Part shown: in pieces, positions 26,004-35,188 of the stretch
Layout of the letters: every line of letters begins with the position of its first letter
How positions within the stretch are numbered: the first letter of the stretch is position 1
From: Raineya sp.
GTDB lineage: Bacteria; Bacteroidota; Bacteroidia; Cytophagales; Thermonemataceae
Assembly: GCA_025454915.1 (NCBI GenBank)
Contig: JALONN010000023.1
Coordinates: 1-47,503 of the forward strand
DNA length: 47,503 bases
Direction: 5' to 3'
Notes under the pieces: model-generated
Database searches by the model: none
What the model saw: the letters and a program-made list of their open reading frames with translations, nothing else
Told to the model about the DNA's origin: nothing
Translations under genes and position numbers: made by a program

Positions 26004-27254
26004 ATGAAATCTATGCGTTTATGGCTGATTTTAGGAATTTTCAATTTAATATTAGTGGCTTCTTTAGGCACACTCATGCGATATAAAATTGGTTTTGACT
26101 TCCCGTTTTTCAATCAAAAAAATCTGCAACATGCACATTCTCATTTTGCTTTTGCAGGCTGGATTAGTCATATTCTCATGGTTTTTATGATGGACTTTAT
26201 ACAGACTTATACCAAAAAAGTAAAAATATACCAACAGTCTCTAATTTTAAATATGGTAGCCTCTTATGGAATGCTAGTATCTTTTGCTATTCAAGGTTAT
26301 GCATTATTTTCTATCATATTTTCAAGTCTTTCTCTCCTGATTAGTTTTATTTTTTGTGTTTTTTTCTTAAATGATTTACGAAAAGTTGAAACTCTACATC
26401 CCAGTAAAAATTATTTTATAGCTTCTTTGGTTTTTAATATCATTTCTATGTTAGGAACAGCGATGCTTATTTATATGATGGCAAGTAAGTTTGTTCCACA
26501 AAACCTTTATTTATCTTCTATATATTTTTATCTCCATTTTCAATACAATGGTTGGTTCTTATTTGCCATCATTGGCTTACTATTTTTATTACTCAAAAAG
26601 TATAATCTTGAACTAAAATATAATCCTACAATATTTTGGCTTTTTGCAGGAAGTTGCATACCTGCTTATATGCTATCTATTTTATGGATAAAACTACCTA
26701 TGATCTTATATATTATAGTGGTGATAGCCTCTGTAATACAATTATTTGCATGGAGCTTTTTATGGAAGGAAATTAAACATTATTGGAAGAATCTTTCAAA
26801 CCATATTCATATTGTATTCAAATTTGTATTTCTCTTAATAGTATTTGCTTTTACAATAAAAGTTTTATTACAAGCTTTCTCCGTAATTCCTCAAATTAGT
26901 GATTTAGCTTTTGGTTTTAGAAGTATTGTAGTAGCTTATTTGCATTTAGTTTTGCTGGCTATTACATCTATTTTTTTATTGAACTATATCTTAATTCATA
27001 TTTCTAACAATCAGCCTACAAAAATTACACGCATTTTTTATATAATCTTTGTTAGTGGTGTGTTTGCCACTGAAGCAACCTTGGGAATACAAGGAATAAC
27101 TTCTTTTAGTTATATTCCTATTCCTTATGTTCATTTTATTCTTTTTGGGCTAGCTCTTCTCATGCTTTTGGGACTTATAGGAGTATTTTTAAGTTTATTG
27201 CAAAAAAGACACTCTAATCATCATTTATATTTTATTAAAACTCTACCATTATGA
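26004..27254 (+). CDS. Polytopic membrane protein, heme-copper oxidase subunit I-like
   Basis: A 416-residue protein with about 12 predicted helices. An early helix has HAHSHFAFAGWISHILM (H43, H45, H47, H56), resembling the heme-ligand helix of NorB/cbb3-type subunit I, and a later YLHFQYNGWFLFAIIG helix resembles the same family. Whether the full set of heme and CuB/FeB histidines is present is not clear to me. Candidates are a divergent NO reductase-like or NO-response protein. It ends overlapping the fasciclin gene by 4 bases and is part of the same operon. Confidence 0.6.
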   Translation: MKSMRLWLILGIFNLILVASLGTLMRYKIGFDFPFFNQKNLQHAHSHFAFAGWISHILMVFMMDFIQTYTKKVKIYQQSLILNMVASYGMLVSFAIQGYALFSIIFSSLSLLISFIFCVFFLNDLRKVETLHPSKNYFIASLVFNIISMLGTAMLIYMMASKFVPQNLYLSSIYFYLHFQYNGWFLFAIIGLLFLLLKKYNLELKYNPTIFWLFAGSCIPAYMLSILWIKLPMILYIIVVIASVIQLFAWSFLWKEIKHYWKNLSNHIHIVFKFVFLLIVFAFTIKVLLQAFSVIPQISDLAFGFRSIVVAYLHLVLLAITSIFLLNYILIHISNNQPTKITRIFYIIFVSGVFATEATLGIQGITSFSYIPIPYVHFILFGLALLMLLGLIGVFLSLLQKRHSNHHLYFIKTLPL

Positions 27255-27808
27255 AAAAAATAGCTATTTTTTTGACTTCTTTGGCACTATTGAGTGCTTG
27301 TGGAGAAAATGATAATACTTCCCAGACTAACACACAAACTGAGCAAAATGGCTCTTCACAAACTACAGGACAATCAGGGGTAAAAGATGATACTTCCAGC
27401 CCAAATATTGTACAAGTTGCTATTAGCAGTAAAGACCATACTACTTTGGTAACAGCTGTAAAAACTGCTGAACTAGTTGATGTCCTTAGTAATGCTGGAC
27501 CATTTACTGTATTTGCTCCAACCAATGCAGCTTTTGATAAATTACCTAAAGGTACTGTTGAGGGTTTGCTCAAGCCTGAAAAGAAAAATGACTTAAAGAA
27601 TATTTTAGAATATCATACTTATGTAGGTGTTCTCTCACCTACTCTATTGCAAGATGGTGCTACTTTTGAGCAAGTAAATGGCGGAAAAATCAAAATCACC
27701 AACAAAGATGGAAAAATCTTTATCAATGATAAAGCCGAAATTACAGCTACCATCAATACCTCTAATGGTGTAATTCATGTAATTAATGAAGTTTTGTTAC
27801 CACAATAA
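27251..27808 (+). CDS. Fasciclin-domain lipoprotein
   Basis: The lipoprotein signal ends LLSAC, followed by a Gln/Ser/Thr-rich linker (about 20-50). A single fasciclin (FAS1) domain then follows: TLVTAVKTAELVDVL, GPFTVFAPTNAAFDKLP, LEYHTYVG, and the closing NGVIHVINEVLLP. FAS1 domains bind proteins or carbohydrates at the cell surface. Its place in an N-oxide operon is unexplained, though the translational overlap with the membrane protein (ATGA) suggests a linked role. Confidence 0.88.
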   Translation: MKKIAIFLTSLALLSACGENDNTSQTNTQTEQNGSSQTTGQSGVKDDTSSPNIVQVAISSKDHTTLVTAVKTAELVDVLSNAGPFTVFAPTNAAFDKLPKGTVEGLLKPEKKNDLKNILEYHTYVGVLSPTLLQDGATFEQVNGGKIKITNKDGKIFINDKAEITATINTSNGVIHVINEVLLPQ

Positions 27809-27819
27809 ACTATAAAATT

Positions 27820-28524
27820 ATGAATTTAGAAGAATGTAAAGTAGGCGAAGTTGTTGCTGAAAATTTCCATACAGCTCAAGTATTCACAAAGTATGGTATC
27901 GATTTTTGTTGTAAAGGAGGCATATCTCTTTTAGAAACTTGTAAAAATCAGAATATTGATATGAGTATGCTCATAGATGAACTCAAACAAGTTGAAAAAT
28001 CAACAGATATACCAGATTACCAATCTTTTGATGCAAATACCCTTATAGAACATATAATTGCCGTTTATCATCACTACATTGAAGAAACTGCTCCAACAAT
28101 TAATTTGTATCTCAATAAACTTTGTCAGGTACATGGAGAAAGACATCCAGAACTTTATACTATACAGGCTTTATTTAAACAAGCATCTGATACTCTTTTG
28201 GTACACATGCAAAAAGAAGAAAAAATTCTATTCCCTTTAATAGAAGAAATCGAAAAACGAAAACTTTTGCAAGAATCTTTAATAGGACTTATGCCTGTAG
28301 AAATGCCCATGCAGGTCATGGAATCTGAACATGAAGAAGAAGGCATAAGATTTGCGAGTATTGCTAAATTAAGCTATCAATATCAAGTACCAACAGATGG
28401 TTGTCAGACCTACCAAGTGGCTTATGCCATGCTTGCTGAATTTGAAAAGAAATTACATACACACATCCATTTAGAGAATAATATTCTTTTCCCATTAGCA
28501 AAAAAGATGCAATCAAGCTTCTAA
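27820..28524 (+). CDS. ric: Iron-sulfur cluster repair di-iron protein (RIC/ScdA/YtfE)
   Basis: The N-terminal ScdA domain (about 1-65) includes FTKYGIDFCCKGG. The C-terminal hemerythrin-like domain supplies di-iron ligands in VYHHYIEET, LLVHMQKEEKILFPLI, MESEHEEEG and HTHIHLENNILFPLA. RIC proteins repair Fe-S clusters and di-iron sites damaged by NO or peroxide, which fits an operon for denitrification and NO stress. A terminator follows. Confidence 0.93.
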   Translation: MNLEECKVGEVVAENFHTAQVFTKYGIDFCCKGGISLLETCKNQNIDMSMLIDELKQVEKSTDIPDYQSFDANTLIEHIIAVYHHYIEETAPTINLYLNKLCQVHGERHPELYTIQALFKQASDTLLVHMQKEEKILFPLIEEIEKRKLLQESLIGLMPVEMPMQVMESEHEEEGIRFASIAKLSYQYQVPTDGCQTYQVAYAMLAEFEKKLHTHIHLENNILFPLAKKMQSSF

Positions 28525-28531
28525 CCAGTTT

Positions 28532-28565
28532 AAAGAGAGAGTATTCTAAAAAACTCTCTCTCTTT
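28532..28565 (+). terminator. Rho-independent terminator
   Basis: AAAGAGAGAGT and ACTCTCTCTCTTT flank a roughly 10-base A-rich loop, 7 bases past the ric stop, with a short T tail. It closes the nos/NO operon. Confidence 0.75.
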
Positions 28566-28704
28566 ATGATTAAAAATCAGTTTTTTCGTATGTTTTCAGT
28601 CATAAGGAAAATACATTACTGTGTGTATTTTTGTTTTAAATAGTTCTTGAAAAGTTTGTGATTCTAATTTACAACTTGTTATTTCGCATGAAATTACTAA
28701 ACTC

Positions 28705-29082
28705 TTGAAAAAACACATCTCTATATTTCTTCTTGTGCTAATGTTTGCACCTATCTTTGGAAAAATAGGAGTGGTTATATATTTCAAATCCAATCAGGCA
28801 TATATTGCAAAAAACCTTTGTATTCAAAGAGAAATGAAAAATAATGCTTGTCAAGGAAATTGTTTTCTTGCTAAAAAACTTAAAAAGGTATCGCAAGAGC
28901 AAGAAAATGCAGGAATGCCCGAAAGTATAAAAAAGCTCATAGAAATGGGTTTTATATATTGGTATCATCAACAAAAATCTCTTACAATTTCTAATACAAC
29001 TCAAAATAATATTCTTTACAAACAAATAAATGTTTTGGCTACTTCTTCATATAGCCATGATATTTTTCACCCTCCTTGTTAA
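28705..29082 (+). CDS. Small exported Cys-containing protein upstream of TonB receptor
   Basis: A 125-residue product that needs the TTG start at 28705 to gain a signal peptide or membrane anchor (KKHISIFLLVLMFAPIFGK); the first in-frame ATG at 28741 would remove it. The mature part has NLCIQREMKNNACQGNCFLAKKLKK, a C...C..C pattern I recall from small Bacteroidota proteins near metal-related TonB receptors, and ends HDIFHPPC. A metal-binding role is likely but unproven. Confidence 0.6.
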   Translation: MKKHISIFLLVLMFAPIFGKIGVVIYFKSNQAYIAKNLCIQREMKNNACQGNCFLAKKLKKVSQEQENAGMPESIKKLIEMGFIYWYHQQKSLTISNTTQNNILYKQINVLATSSYSHDIFHPPC

Positions 29083-29111
29083 GTCTAAGTACATCTTTTA
29101 TAAATAAACAA

Positions 29112-29145
29112 TCATTTATTTGTGGATATAAACCACAAATAATGA
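29112..29145. repeat. Inverted repeat ahead of the TonB receptor gene
   Basis: TATTTGTGG and CCACAAATA are separated by ATATAAA, and the outer TCAT/ATGA bases extend the pairing with one bulged base. It lies 30 bases after one stop and 62 bases before the next start. There is no T tract, so an operator or 5'-UTR structure is as likely as a terminator. Confidence 0.5.
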
Positions 29146-29206
29146 CATGGTATTGCTCTCATAGCTTTACTCACCAATATTTTATTCTTTAAAACTTAGA
29201 CTATTT

Positions 29207-31405
29207 ATGAAAATAAAAATATTTATCAATGTTTTATCCATTTTTTGGATAAGCTTAGTAGCTCATGCTCAAAATTTTCAAAAAATTGAAGGAAAAATTT
29301 TTGACAATCAGACTAAAGAACCTATTGTAGGAGCCAATATTTATATTCCCAACTCAAAAACAGGTACAGTTACCAATTCAGAAGGCTTTTTCAGTTTACA
29401 GATTCCTGAAAATACACCAAAAATTTCTGTAGAAGCTATAGGTTATGAAATCCAAGAGATTTCAATCAAAAGTACATCTTTAAATATTGCCTTGAAAGCT
29501 AATATTCAAGAACTTCAAAATGTAGTAGTTACAGCCAATAGAGAAGCTAGTGTAAGAACTGAAACCCCTATTGCCATCACAAAAATAAGTTCTCAAATGA
29601 TTCAGGAGGCAAAGCCAACTGCTATCTATGAAGTTTTAAATAAAGCTACAGGCGTTTTAATGGTTAATCTCAATAATGAGCAGCATAGTATGGCTATTAG
29701 ACAACCTATGGGAACATCTCCTTATTATTTATATATGGAGGATGGTATACCCATTAGACCTATGGGTGTTTTTAACCATAATGCTTTGCTTGAAACCAAC
29801 CAATTTGCTGTTAGTTCTATAGAAGTTGTAAAAGGTCCAGTTTCTTCTATTTATGGTCCAGAAGCTGTGGGAGGAACTGTTAATTTTATCACACAACGCC
29901 CTACTGCTATACCTACAGTCAGAGCAGGTATCCAAATAGATCAATGGGGTTATCATAGATTACAGATGGGTGCAGGTGCAAAAATAGGTAAACTAGGCAT
30001 CTATGTAGGTGGTTTGAAAAGCCAGCAAATAGACTCTTGGATAACCAATTCTAATTATGACAAAAATATAATCAACACTCGTTTAGAATATCATTTTAAT
30101 GAAAAAACAAGGTTAATTGGTACTTTTATGTATGGAAAGTATTATTCACAAATGTCAGGAAGTACAGACAGTTTAGCTTTCTATAATCGAGAGTATATCA
30201 GTACATCAGATTTTACTTATAGACAATCAGAAGCAAGTCGTTCAAGATTAACACTGGAACGTGATTGGAACCAGAATTCAAAAACATTCATTACGATATT
30301 CAATAGGGTAAATACTTTAGGGCAAAATCCTTCTTATGCAATTCGTTGGAGACAAGGACAAACCACAGCCACAGGAGAAATTAATTCTAATTATTTTGAA
30401 AGTTATGGAGTAGTTGCTCAACATAGTGAACGTTTCAAGTTTTTAGATTCCAAACTAATTTTAGGTGGATTGCATGATTTTTCACCCAATCGTTACAGTG
30501 CTTATCGTATTGATTTAGAGGCAAAACTACGCCCTGATGGAAGATCAGTAGAAAAATATACAATTCTACAAGAAAGACCAGACATTAGGCTTGCTGATTA
30601 TAATGCAAAGATTAATAATTCTGCTACTTATTTACAGTATGATTTTGCCCCTATTAAAAATCTAAGGATTTCTCTTGGAAGTCGTTGGGATAGAATGGCT
30701 TTTACTTATACCAACGATTTAGATAAAACTGATGGAAAAAAAGAATACAGTCAAATAACCAGTAAAATAGGTGCTACCTATGATTTTGGTAAAGATAAAG
30801 GTGTTTATACCAATGTTTCTCAAGGCTTTGCTCCTCCAAGCCTTACAGCTGTCTTTCGTAGAAAACCTAACCCTGATCCCAATGCCCCTGCTGAGTTCTA
30901 CTATAACCTAAAACCTGCTCAGTTTATCAACTATGAAATAGGTGGATGGATGGCTTTATTTGAAAATAAACTCTATGCTGATCTAGCTATTTATCAGATG
31001 AATGGTAAGAATGAACTCCTTAATATTCGTCAACCTGATAATTCTTTTGATTACCAATCTGCTGGAAAAACCCTTCACAGAGGAATAGAAATGGGTTTTA
31101 CCTATAAACCTACTTCTGAGTTTTTCTTGCGTTGGGGTGCAACCATTGCCACTCATAAATTTGAGGACTTTCAAATCAGCAACAAAGAAACTGACTTGAT
31201 TCGTAATTTAGATGGTTTTCAGATGCCAAATTCACCACGTTGGGTATGGAATACGGAATTTACTTATTATCCTAAGTGGTTAAAAGGTTTTAGAAGTGCT
31301 TTAGAATGGCAGCATGTTTCAGGTTATTATCAAAATCAAATCAATACTGTGAGATATGATACCTATGATGGGTGTTTCTCAACATTTAGGGAAATTTTTG
31401 AGTAG
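29207..31405 (+). CDS. TonB-dependent outer-membrane receptor, truncated by Tn3 element
   Basis: The signal peptide (SIFWISLVAHAQ) is followed by a carboxypeptidase-regulatory-like domain (about 25-105, IEGKIFDNQTKEPIVGANIYI). The plug follows (about 110-230, with ASVRTETPIAITKIS and VEVVKGP-like IEVVKGPVSSIYGPEAVGG), and then the beta-barrel. The barrel stops abruptly after YYQNQINTVRYDTYDG; the last 11-12 codons are read from transposon DNA, and the final strands with the C-terminal aromatic residue are missing, probably some 60-80 residues. The product is thus probably non-functional. Because it follows the nos cluster and a metal-type small protein, a copper receptor (NosA/OprC-like role) is a reasonable inference, but substrate is not shown by sequence. 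Confidence 0.8.
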   Translation: MKIKIFINVLSIFWISLVAHAQNFQKIEGKIFDNQTKEPIVGANIYIPNSKTGTVTNSEGFFSLQIPENTPKISVEAIGYEIQEISIKSTSLNIALKANIQELQNVVVTANREASVRTETPIAITKISSQMIQEAKPTAIYEVLNKATGVLMVNLNNEQHSMAIRQPMGTSPYYLYMEDGIPIRPMGVFNHNALLETNQFAVSSIEVVKGPVSSIYGPEAVGGTVNFITQRPTAIPTVRAGIQIDQWGYHRLQMGAGAKIGKLGIYVGGLKSQQIDSWITNSNYDKNIINTRLEYHFNEKTRLIGTFMYGKYYSQMSGSTDSLAFYNREYISTSDFTYRQSEASRSRLTLERDWNQNSKTFITIFNRVNTLGQNPSYAIRWRQGQTTATGEINSNYFESYGVVAQHSERFKFLDSKLILGGLHDFSPNRYSAYRIDLEAKLRPDGRSVEKYTILQERPDIRLADYNAKINNSATYLQYDFAPIKNLRISLGSRWDRMAFTYTNDLDKTDGKKEYSQITSKIGATYDFGKDKGVYTNVSQGFAPPSLTAVFRRKPNPDPNAPAEFYYNLKPAQFINYEIGGWMALFENKLYADLAIYQMNGKNELLNIRQPDNSFDYQSAGKTLHRGIEMGFTYKPTSEFFLRWGATIATHKFEDFQISNKETDLIRNLDGFQMPNSPRWVWNTEFTYYPKWLKGFRSALEWQHVSGYYQNQINTVRYDTYDGCFSTFREIFE

Positions 31406-31407
31406 AG
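31370..31407 (+). repeat. Putative left terminal inverted repeat of the Tn3 element
   Basis: The sequence starting GGGTGTTTCTCAACATTTAG sits exactly where TonB-receptor coding sense is lost. The G-rich start and the about 38-base length before the transposase stop region fit a Tn3-family end. It is unconfirmed because the partner repeat is missing. Confidence 0.5.
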
Positions 31408-31448
31408 ATTTGTAAGATATTTATAGTCAATACTATATGTGATAAATA

Positions 31449-34400
31449 TTAAATATTCCAATCAAAGTTAATTAGTTCTTCCATATCAAAATTTATAGCA
31501 TTTTGGAGAGCTTCTTGAGAGAAGTCAAAAGTGCCATGCAGATTAACATGTTTCCATCTAACAGGAGAGCTTTCTTTAATATGCTGAATGAGCGATTCTC
31601 TTTCAATGGGGTTAGTTTTGAAAACTTGTTGTGTTATATATAAATAGTTCCATGCAATAATAGCATTTTGAATAAGTCTTTTACAAACATCTACAAGAAG
31701 TTGTTCTTCTTTAGAAGAAAATTTAATATTTCCATTGTTTCCCCAAACAACAGCTCGAGAGAATTTATTAGCATTTTCGCTTTTATTGAGTTGCTTTTGA
31801 ATAATTTGTCTAAGATTTGTATCATTTGTGTATTGCAACATATATTCAGTCTTGAGGATTTTATCTAATTCTCTGAGAGCTTGCATAACAGGATGTTGAC
31901 GTTCATAAGATCCTAAGCGTTTGATAATAGTACTTGCAGAACAGTGTTTAGAAAGAATAGAAACCATCAAACGGCAAACCATATCCCAGTTTTGCTCAAT
32001 AACATCAGGTTTAAGTATCCTGCCTAGTTTTACTTCATATCCATCAAGTTCTGGGACTTTTGTATCTTCAAAACAATATATATACTGTTTTTGAAAATTC
32101 TCAATTCTTGGAATAAAGCGAATACCAGACAGATATAGAAGTGCAAAATTTATTCCATTGGTGCCATGTGTATCTGTGGAGTGTAAGTTAGATTGTACAA
32201 TTTGATTTTGCAATAAACCATCCAAAACATATAGAGCTTCTCTTTCTTGTGAACTGATAGTTGAAGAATGAAACAAGCGATGCATTTCATCAATAAAAGC
32301 ATAAATCACAATACCTTTATCTTTTCCAAAATACTTATAAGAATAGTTTGCATGAATAGAGTCTGTTTGTACCAATATTTTTTGTCCATCACTAGAAGTA
32401 TGAATGACGGAGGGAGATTTCCTAAAAAGTTCACCAACTTTTAATTGATCCAATAAAGCTATAATTTTATCATTAGCTCTCTGTAAATTTTCTAAAGAGA
32501 AATACCAATTTGCTACGTTTTCGAGGCTATGAGCAGAGATATTGGGTGAATTGCGAGCCATTACTCCTAAACCAATATTACACCCATATGCTAAGATAGT
32601 AGCAAAAAAGAGGGCATGATTTGGTCTTGTAGTTTGATTTCTAATAGAAAAATGTTGAAAACAAGCTGTGAAATTAACTTTTTGCTCTATAGTAGTAAGA
32701 ACTTCAACAATGGAAATGCTTCCTTCTTTTGGAAATAAATCCAAGAATACTTGAGATTCTGGGGGAGCAGGATCTAAAAATTGGGATTTTTTATTTTTTC
32801 GTTTTTGACCAAATGGGTTTTGCTTGATTTGTAGAAAAGTAGTTCGATAGGCATCTAAAATTCTTTTTTTTAATTGGATTTCTATACTTTTCCAATCTTT
32901 CATCCAATCTAAATGAAATTTTTTAAGGAGTTCATGTTTGCTACTTTTCCAAGTGTTTTCATCAATCAAGTAATTCTCAAATGTTTGATACTCGAAAGAT
33001 TCTTTCAAGGCAATCTGTCCTGATTTGATGTGGGAAGCTACTGATTGAGCAAGCATCACCTTATAAAGAGAAATAGGTGATTTTGATTTTTTTAGAATCT
33101 CTTTTTCATGCTTTTTAAGGAACCCATCTGTAAATTTTTCAGGAGTTATATTACCATCTTTTTGTTTGAAATTTTCCAAAGCTATTTTTAAATATTCATT
33201 TTTAGAATCAAAATCAAGGTGACGGAGAATATCAGATACTCGATATTGCAAAACTCTAGATTTTTCTTCCAATACTTGATAATATACATCATCTTTCTTG
33301 ATGTAACCTCTTTTTTTGAGTTTAAAGAGATTACTTTTATTATTTTTAAACTTCCAAAACACATCACTAAGAGTCCAATTTATTAAATACTCAAATTTCT
33401 TCTGATTAGTTATTGTAGAATCCAAAGTGATAGATTCAAGAGTATTGAGTTCATCAATCATTTGTTCATTTAAAGTAAACAGTTCTTGAAGACTATTTTG
33501 GTTATCCAAATATCTTTCATAAATAGCTTCTTTGCATGCTCTCTGAGTGGTATTTTCAAATTGTTGAGTAGCTCTCAGGAATGTATGGAGGAGTAAATCA
33601 CCTAAAAAACGATACTGATAAACAATAAAACATAAAAGCATCAAATATTTATTTTCTCTACGAGTTAATTGAAATACTTGTGAACGAAGTACAAATTGAG
33701 CATAATAGCGAATCATTTCATCAGAGATATCTAAGAGTGGTAGCAAAGTTTTCGTTTGTTCATAGTATTTTTTCAATATTCTATAATCCTTGATATTACT
33801 TTTGATGGCCTGGGGTTTCATTAATTCTTTATTGTTACGAAGTTGTGTAAGTAAATACCTTTTTTCCTGAGAATCTTGTTTAATAGAAAGCATTTTTTCA
33901 AAAATATCTTCTATTTGGGGTGTGAGATTTTGTTTAATAATCTTCATAAGTTCAGTATCTCGTTTTCTTATAGCTTGGGTTAATATGCTAGCAAGGGTAG
34001 AATAAGCAGGGATTTCTATTTGATTTGTTCGAAGGAATGATGCTAAAGTATAAAATACTCCCTGAGGATGGACTTGTTTTCTAAGTAATCTAGTAGCTTC
34101 TTGATAAAGATTATCTTTTTGATAATCTTTAAATGAAAGCACTCCAAAATTCTCCAAAATAATATGTCTATGGGGATAAAGACTAAAACAATATGCTTTT
34201 TTAAACGCATTGAATTTAGAGTTTCTTAGGAGATTATTTTGGATTATGAATAAAAAGTCTTCTTTTTGAAATGTTTCAACATTGAAAAAACGTCCTGTTA
34301 CTTTAAAATATCCTAATTGAAGAATGAATCCAATCTTATTAGTATGGGTTTTCATTTTTTTTATTTCTATTTCAGCCCAATCAGGTAATGAAAATATAAT

Positions 34401-34484
34401 ACCTTTTTGTGGATAGGATAATTTTGGAGGAGAATCAAACTCTTTGTGTTGAGTGTCATCTAAAATGCTAATAATTGAAGACAT
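31449..34484 (-). CDS. tnpA: Tn3-family transposase
   Basis: A 1011-residue protein of the usual Tn3 TnpA length. The catalytic DDE set is in place: D699 in HTSSDGQKI, D771 in HSTDTHGTNG and E872 in QALRELDKI. The N-terminal part is the DNA-binding region (PDWAEIEIKK and on). No internal stop or frameshift is seen, so it appears intact. It is divergent from the resolvase, with a res-like region between. Confidence 0.93.
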   Translation of the reverse strand: MSSIISILDDTQHKEFDSPPKLSYPQKGIIFSLPDWAEIEIKKMKTHTNKIGFILQLGYFKVTGRFFNVETFQKEDFLFIIQNNLLRNSKFNAFKKAYCFSLYPHRHIILENFGVLSFKDYQKDNLYQEATRLLRKQVHPQGVFYTLASFLRTNQIEIPAYSTLASILTQAIRKRDTELMKIIKQNLTPQIEDIFEKMLSIKQDSQEKRYLLTQLRNNKELMKPQAIKSNIKDYRILKKYYEQTKTLLPLLDISDEMIRYYAQFVLRSQVFQLTRRENKYLMLLCFIVYQYRFLGDLLLHTFLRATQQFENTTQRACKEAIYERYLDNQNSLQELFTLNEQMIDELNTLESITLDSTITNQKKFEYLINWTLSDVFWKFKNNKSNLFKLKKRGYIKKDDVYYQVLEEKSRVLQYRVSDILRHLDFDSKNEYLKIALENFKQKDGNITPEKFTDGFLKKHEKEILKKSKSPISLYKVMLAQSVASHIKSGQIALKESFEYQTFENYLIDENTWKSSKHELLKKFHLDWMKDWKSIEIQLKKRILDAYRTTFLQIKQNPFGQKRKNKKSQFLDPAPPESQVFLDLFPKEGSISIVEVLTTIEQKVNFTACFQHFSIRNQTTRPNHALFFATILAYGCNIGLGVMARNSPNISAHSLENVANWYFSLENLQRANDKIIALLDQLKVGELFRKSPSVIHTSSDGQKILVQTDSIHANYSYKYFGKDKGIVIYAFIDEMHRLFHSSTISSQEREALYVLDGLLQNQIVQSNLHSTDTHGTNGINFALLYLSGIRFIPRIENFQKQYIYCFEDTKVPELDGYEVKLGRILKPDVIEQNWDMVCRLMVSILSKHCSASTIIKRLGSYERQHPVMQALRELDKILKTEYMLQYTNDTNLRQIIQKQLNKSENANKFSRAVVWGNNGNIKFSSKEEQLLVDVCKRLIQNAIIAWNYLYITQQVFKTNPIERESLIQHIKESSPVRWKHVNLHGTFDFSQEALQNAINFDMEELINFDWNI

Positions 34485-34653
34485 AAAAGGAGTAGTTTTA
34501 TAATTAATTAGAGTAAGCTAAACGGTCGTTTGCTTAACCTTTTTCAAACGACACAATTTTTTACTATTTCTTTCTTTTTGTTGTAAATAAATTAGGTTAA
34601 GTATTCTAAGTAAAGTATCTTGCTTATATTTTAAGTTTATTTACTTTATTCTT
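34485..34653. promoter_or_regulatory. Divergent promoter/res region of the Tn3 element
   Basis: This 169-base spacer between transposase and resolvase holds an 8-bp inverted repeat GTCGTTTG (34525-34532) / CAAACGAC (34545-34552) and further AT-rich half-sites (AAGTATTCTAAGTAAAGTAT). It is the usual place for resolvase res sites and the divergent promoters they cover. Confidence 0.55.
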
Positions 34654-35184
34654 ATGCTCATTGGATACGCAAGAGTTTCTACCTCTGACCAAAGCCCACT
34701 TCTTCAAACGGATGCTTTGAAACAAGCTGGATGTCAAAAAATATTTTCTGATACCATCAGTGGCAAGAATGCCTCAAGACCACAGTTAGACAAACTCAAA
34801 GAGCATTGTAGGCAAGGTGATACTGTTGTTGTGTGGAGATTGGATAGATTAGGACGTAGTCTCAAGGATTTGATTGAAATTATCAATTTCTTTGACTCTC
34901 ACGGAATTTCCTTCAAATCTCTTCATGAAAATATTGATACTGCTACTTCTTCAGGAAAACTGATATTTCACATCTTTGGAGCTCTGGCTGAGTTTGAAAG
35001 AAATTTAATTGTGGACAGAACCAAAGCAGGTTTAGAAGCTGCAAAACGCTTCTGGCAATGTATCATTCTAAAAATCACACCATCAAAGAAATTTGTCAAA
35101 CACTCCATATCTCTAAACCAACACTTTATAAATATCTCAGGAAGTAAAAAGTTAAACATTTCTTTCTTTGATGGTATAAAATGA
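34654..35184 (+). CDS. tnpR: Serine resolvase with damaged C-terminus
   Basis: The catalytic domain is normal: GYARVSTSDQ (S9), VVVWRLDRLGRS, LIFHIFGALAEFERNLI and DRTKAGLEAAK. After that the expected RGRKGGRP linker is gone and the frame reads unrelated residues to 35184. In another frame the DNA reads MYHSKNHTIKEICQTLHISK followed by PTLYKYLRK, ending at 35147. That is the lost helix-turn-helix. A deletion of roughly 50 bases with a frame change is the simplest explanation, leaving a protein unlikely to bind res. Confidence 0.8.
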   Translation: MLIGYARVSTSDQSPLLQTDALKQAGCQKIFSDTISGKNASRPQLDKLKEHCRQGDTVVVWRLDRLGRSLKDLIEIINFFDSHGISFKSLHENIDTATSSGKLIFHIFGALAEFERNLIVDRTKAGLEAAKRFWQCIILKITPSKKFVKHSISLNQHFINISGSKKLNISFFDGIK

Positions 35185-35188
35185 TGTA

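Larger units (their letters stand above)
31370..35188. mobile_element. Tn3-family transposon, right end not found
   Basis: The left boundary is the abrupt end of the TonB gene at GGGTGTTTCTCAACATTTAGG (from 31370), which fits a Tn3-type 38-base terminal repeat beginning GGG. Inside are a full-length transposase and a resolvase with an intervening res-like region. I searched for the inverted copy (ending GAGAAACACCC) just after the resolvase and did not see it. The right end may be deleted, or it may lie beyond the metal-resistance genes, which would then be cargo. Confidence 0.75.
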
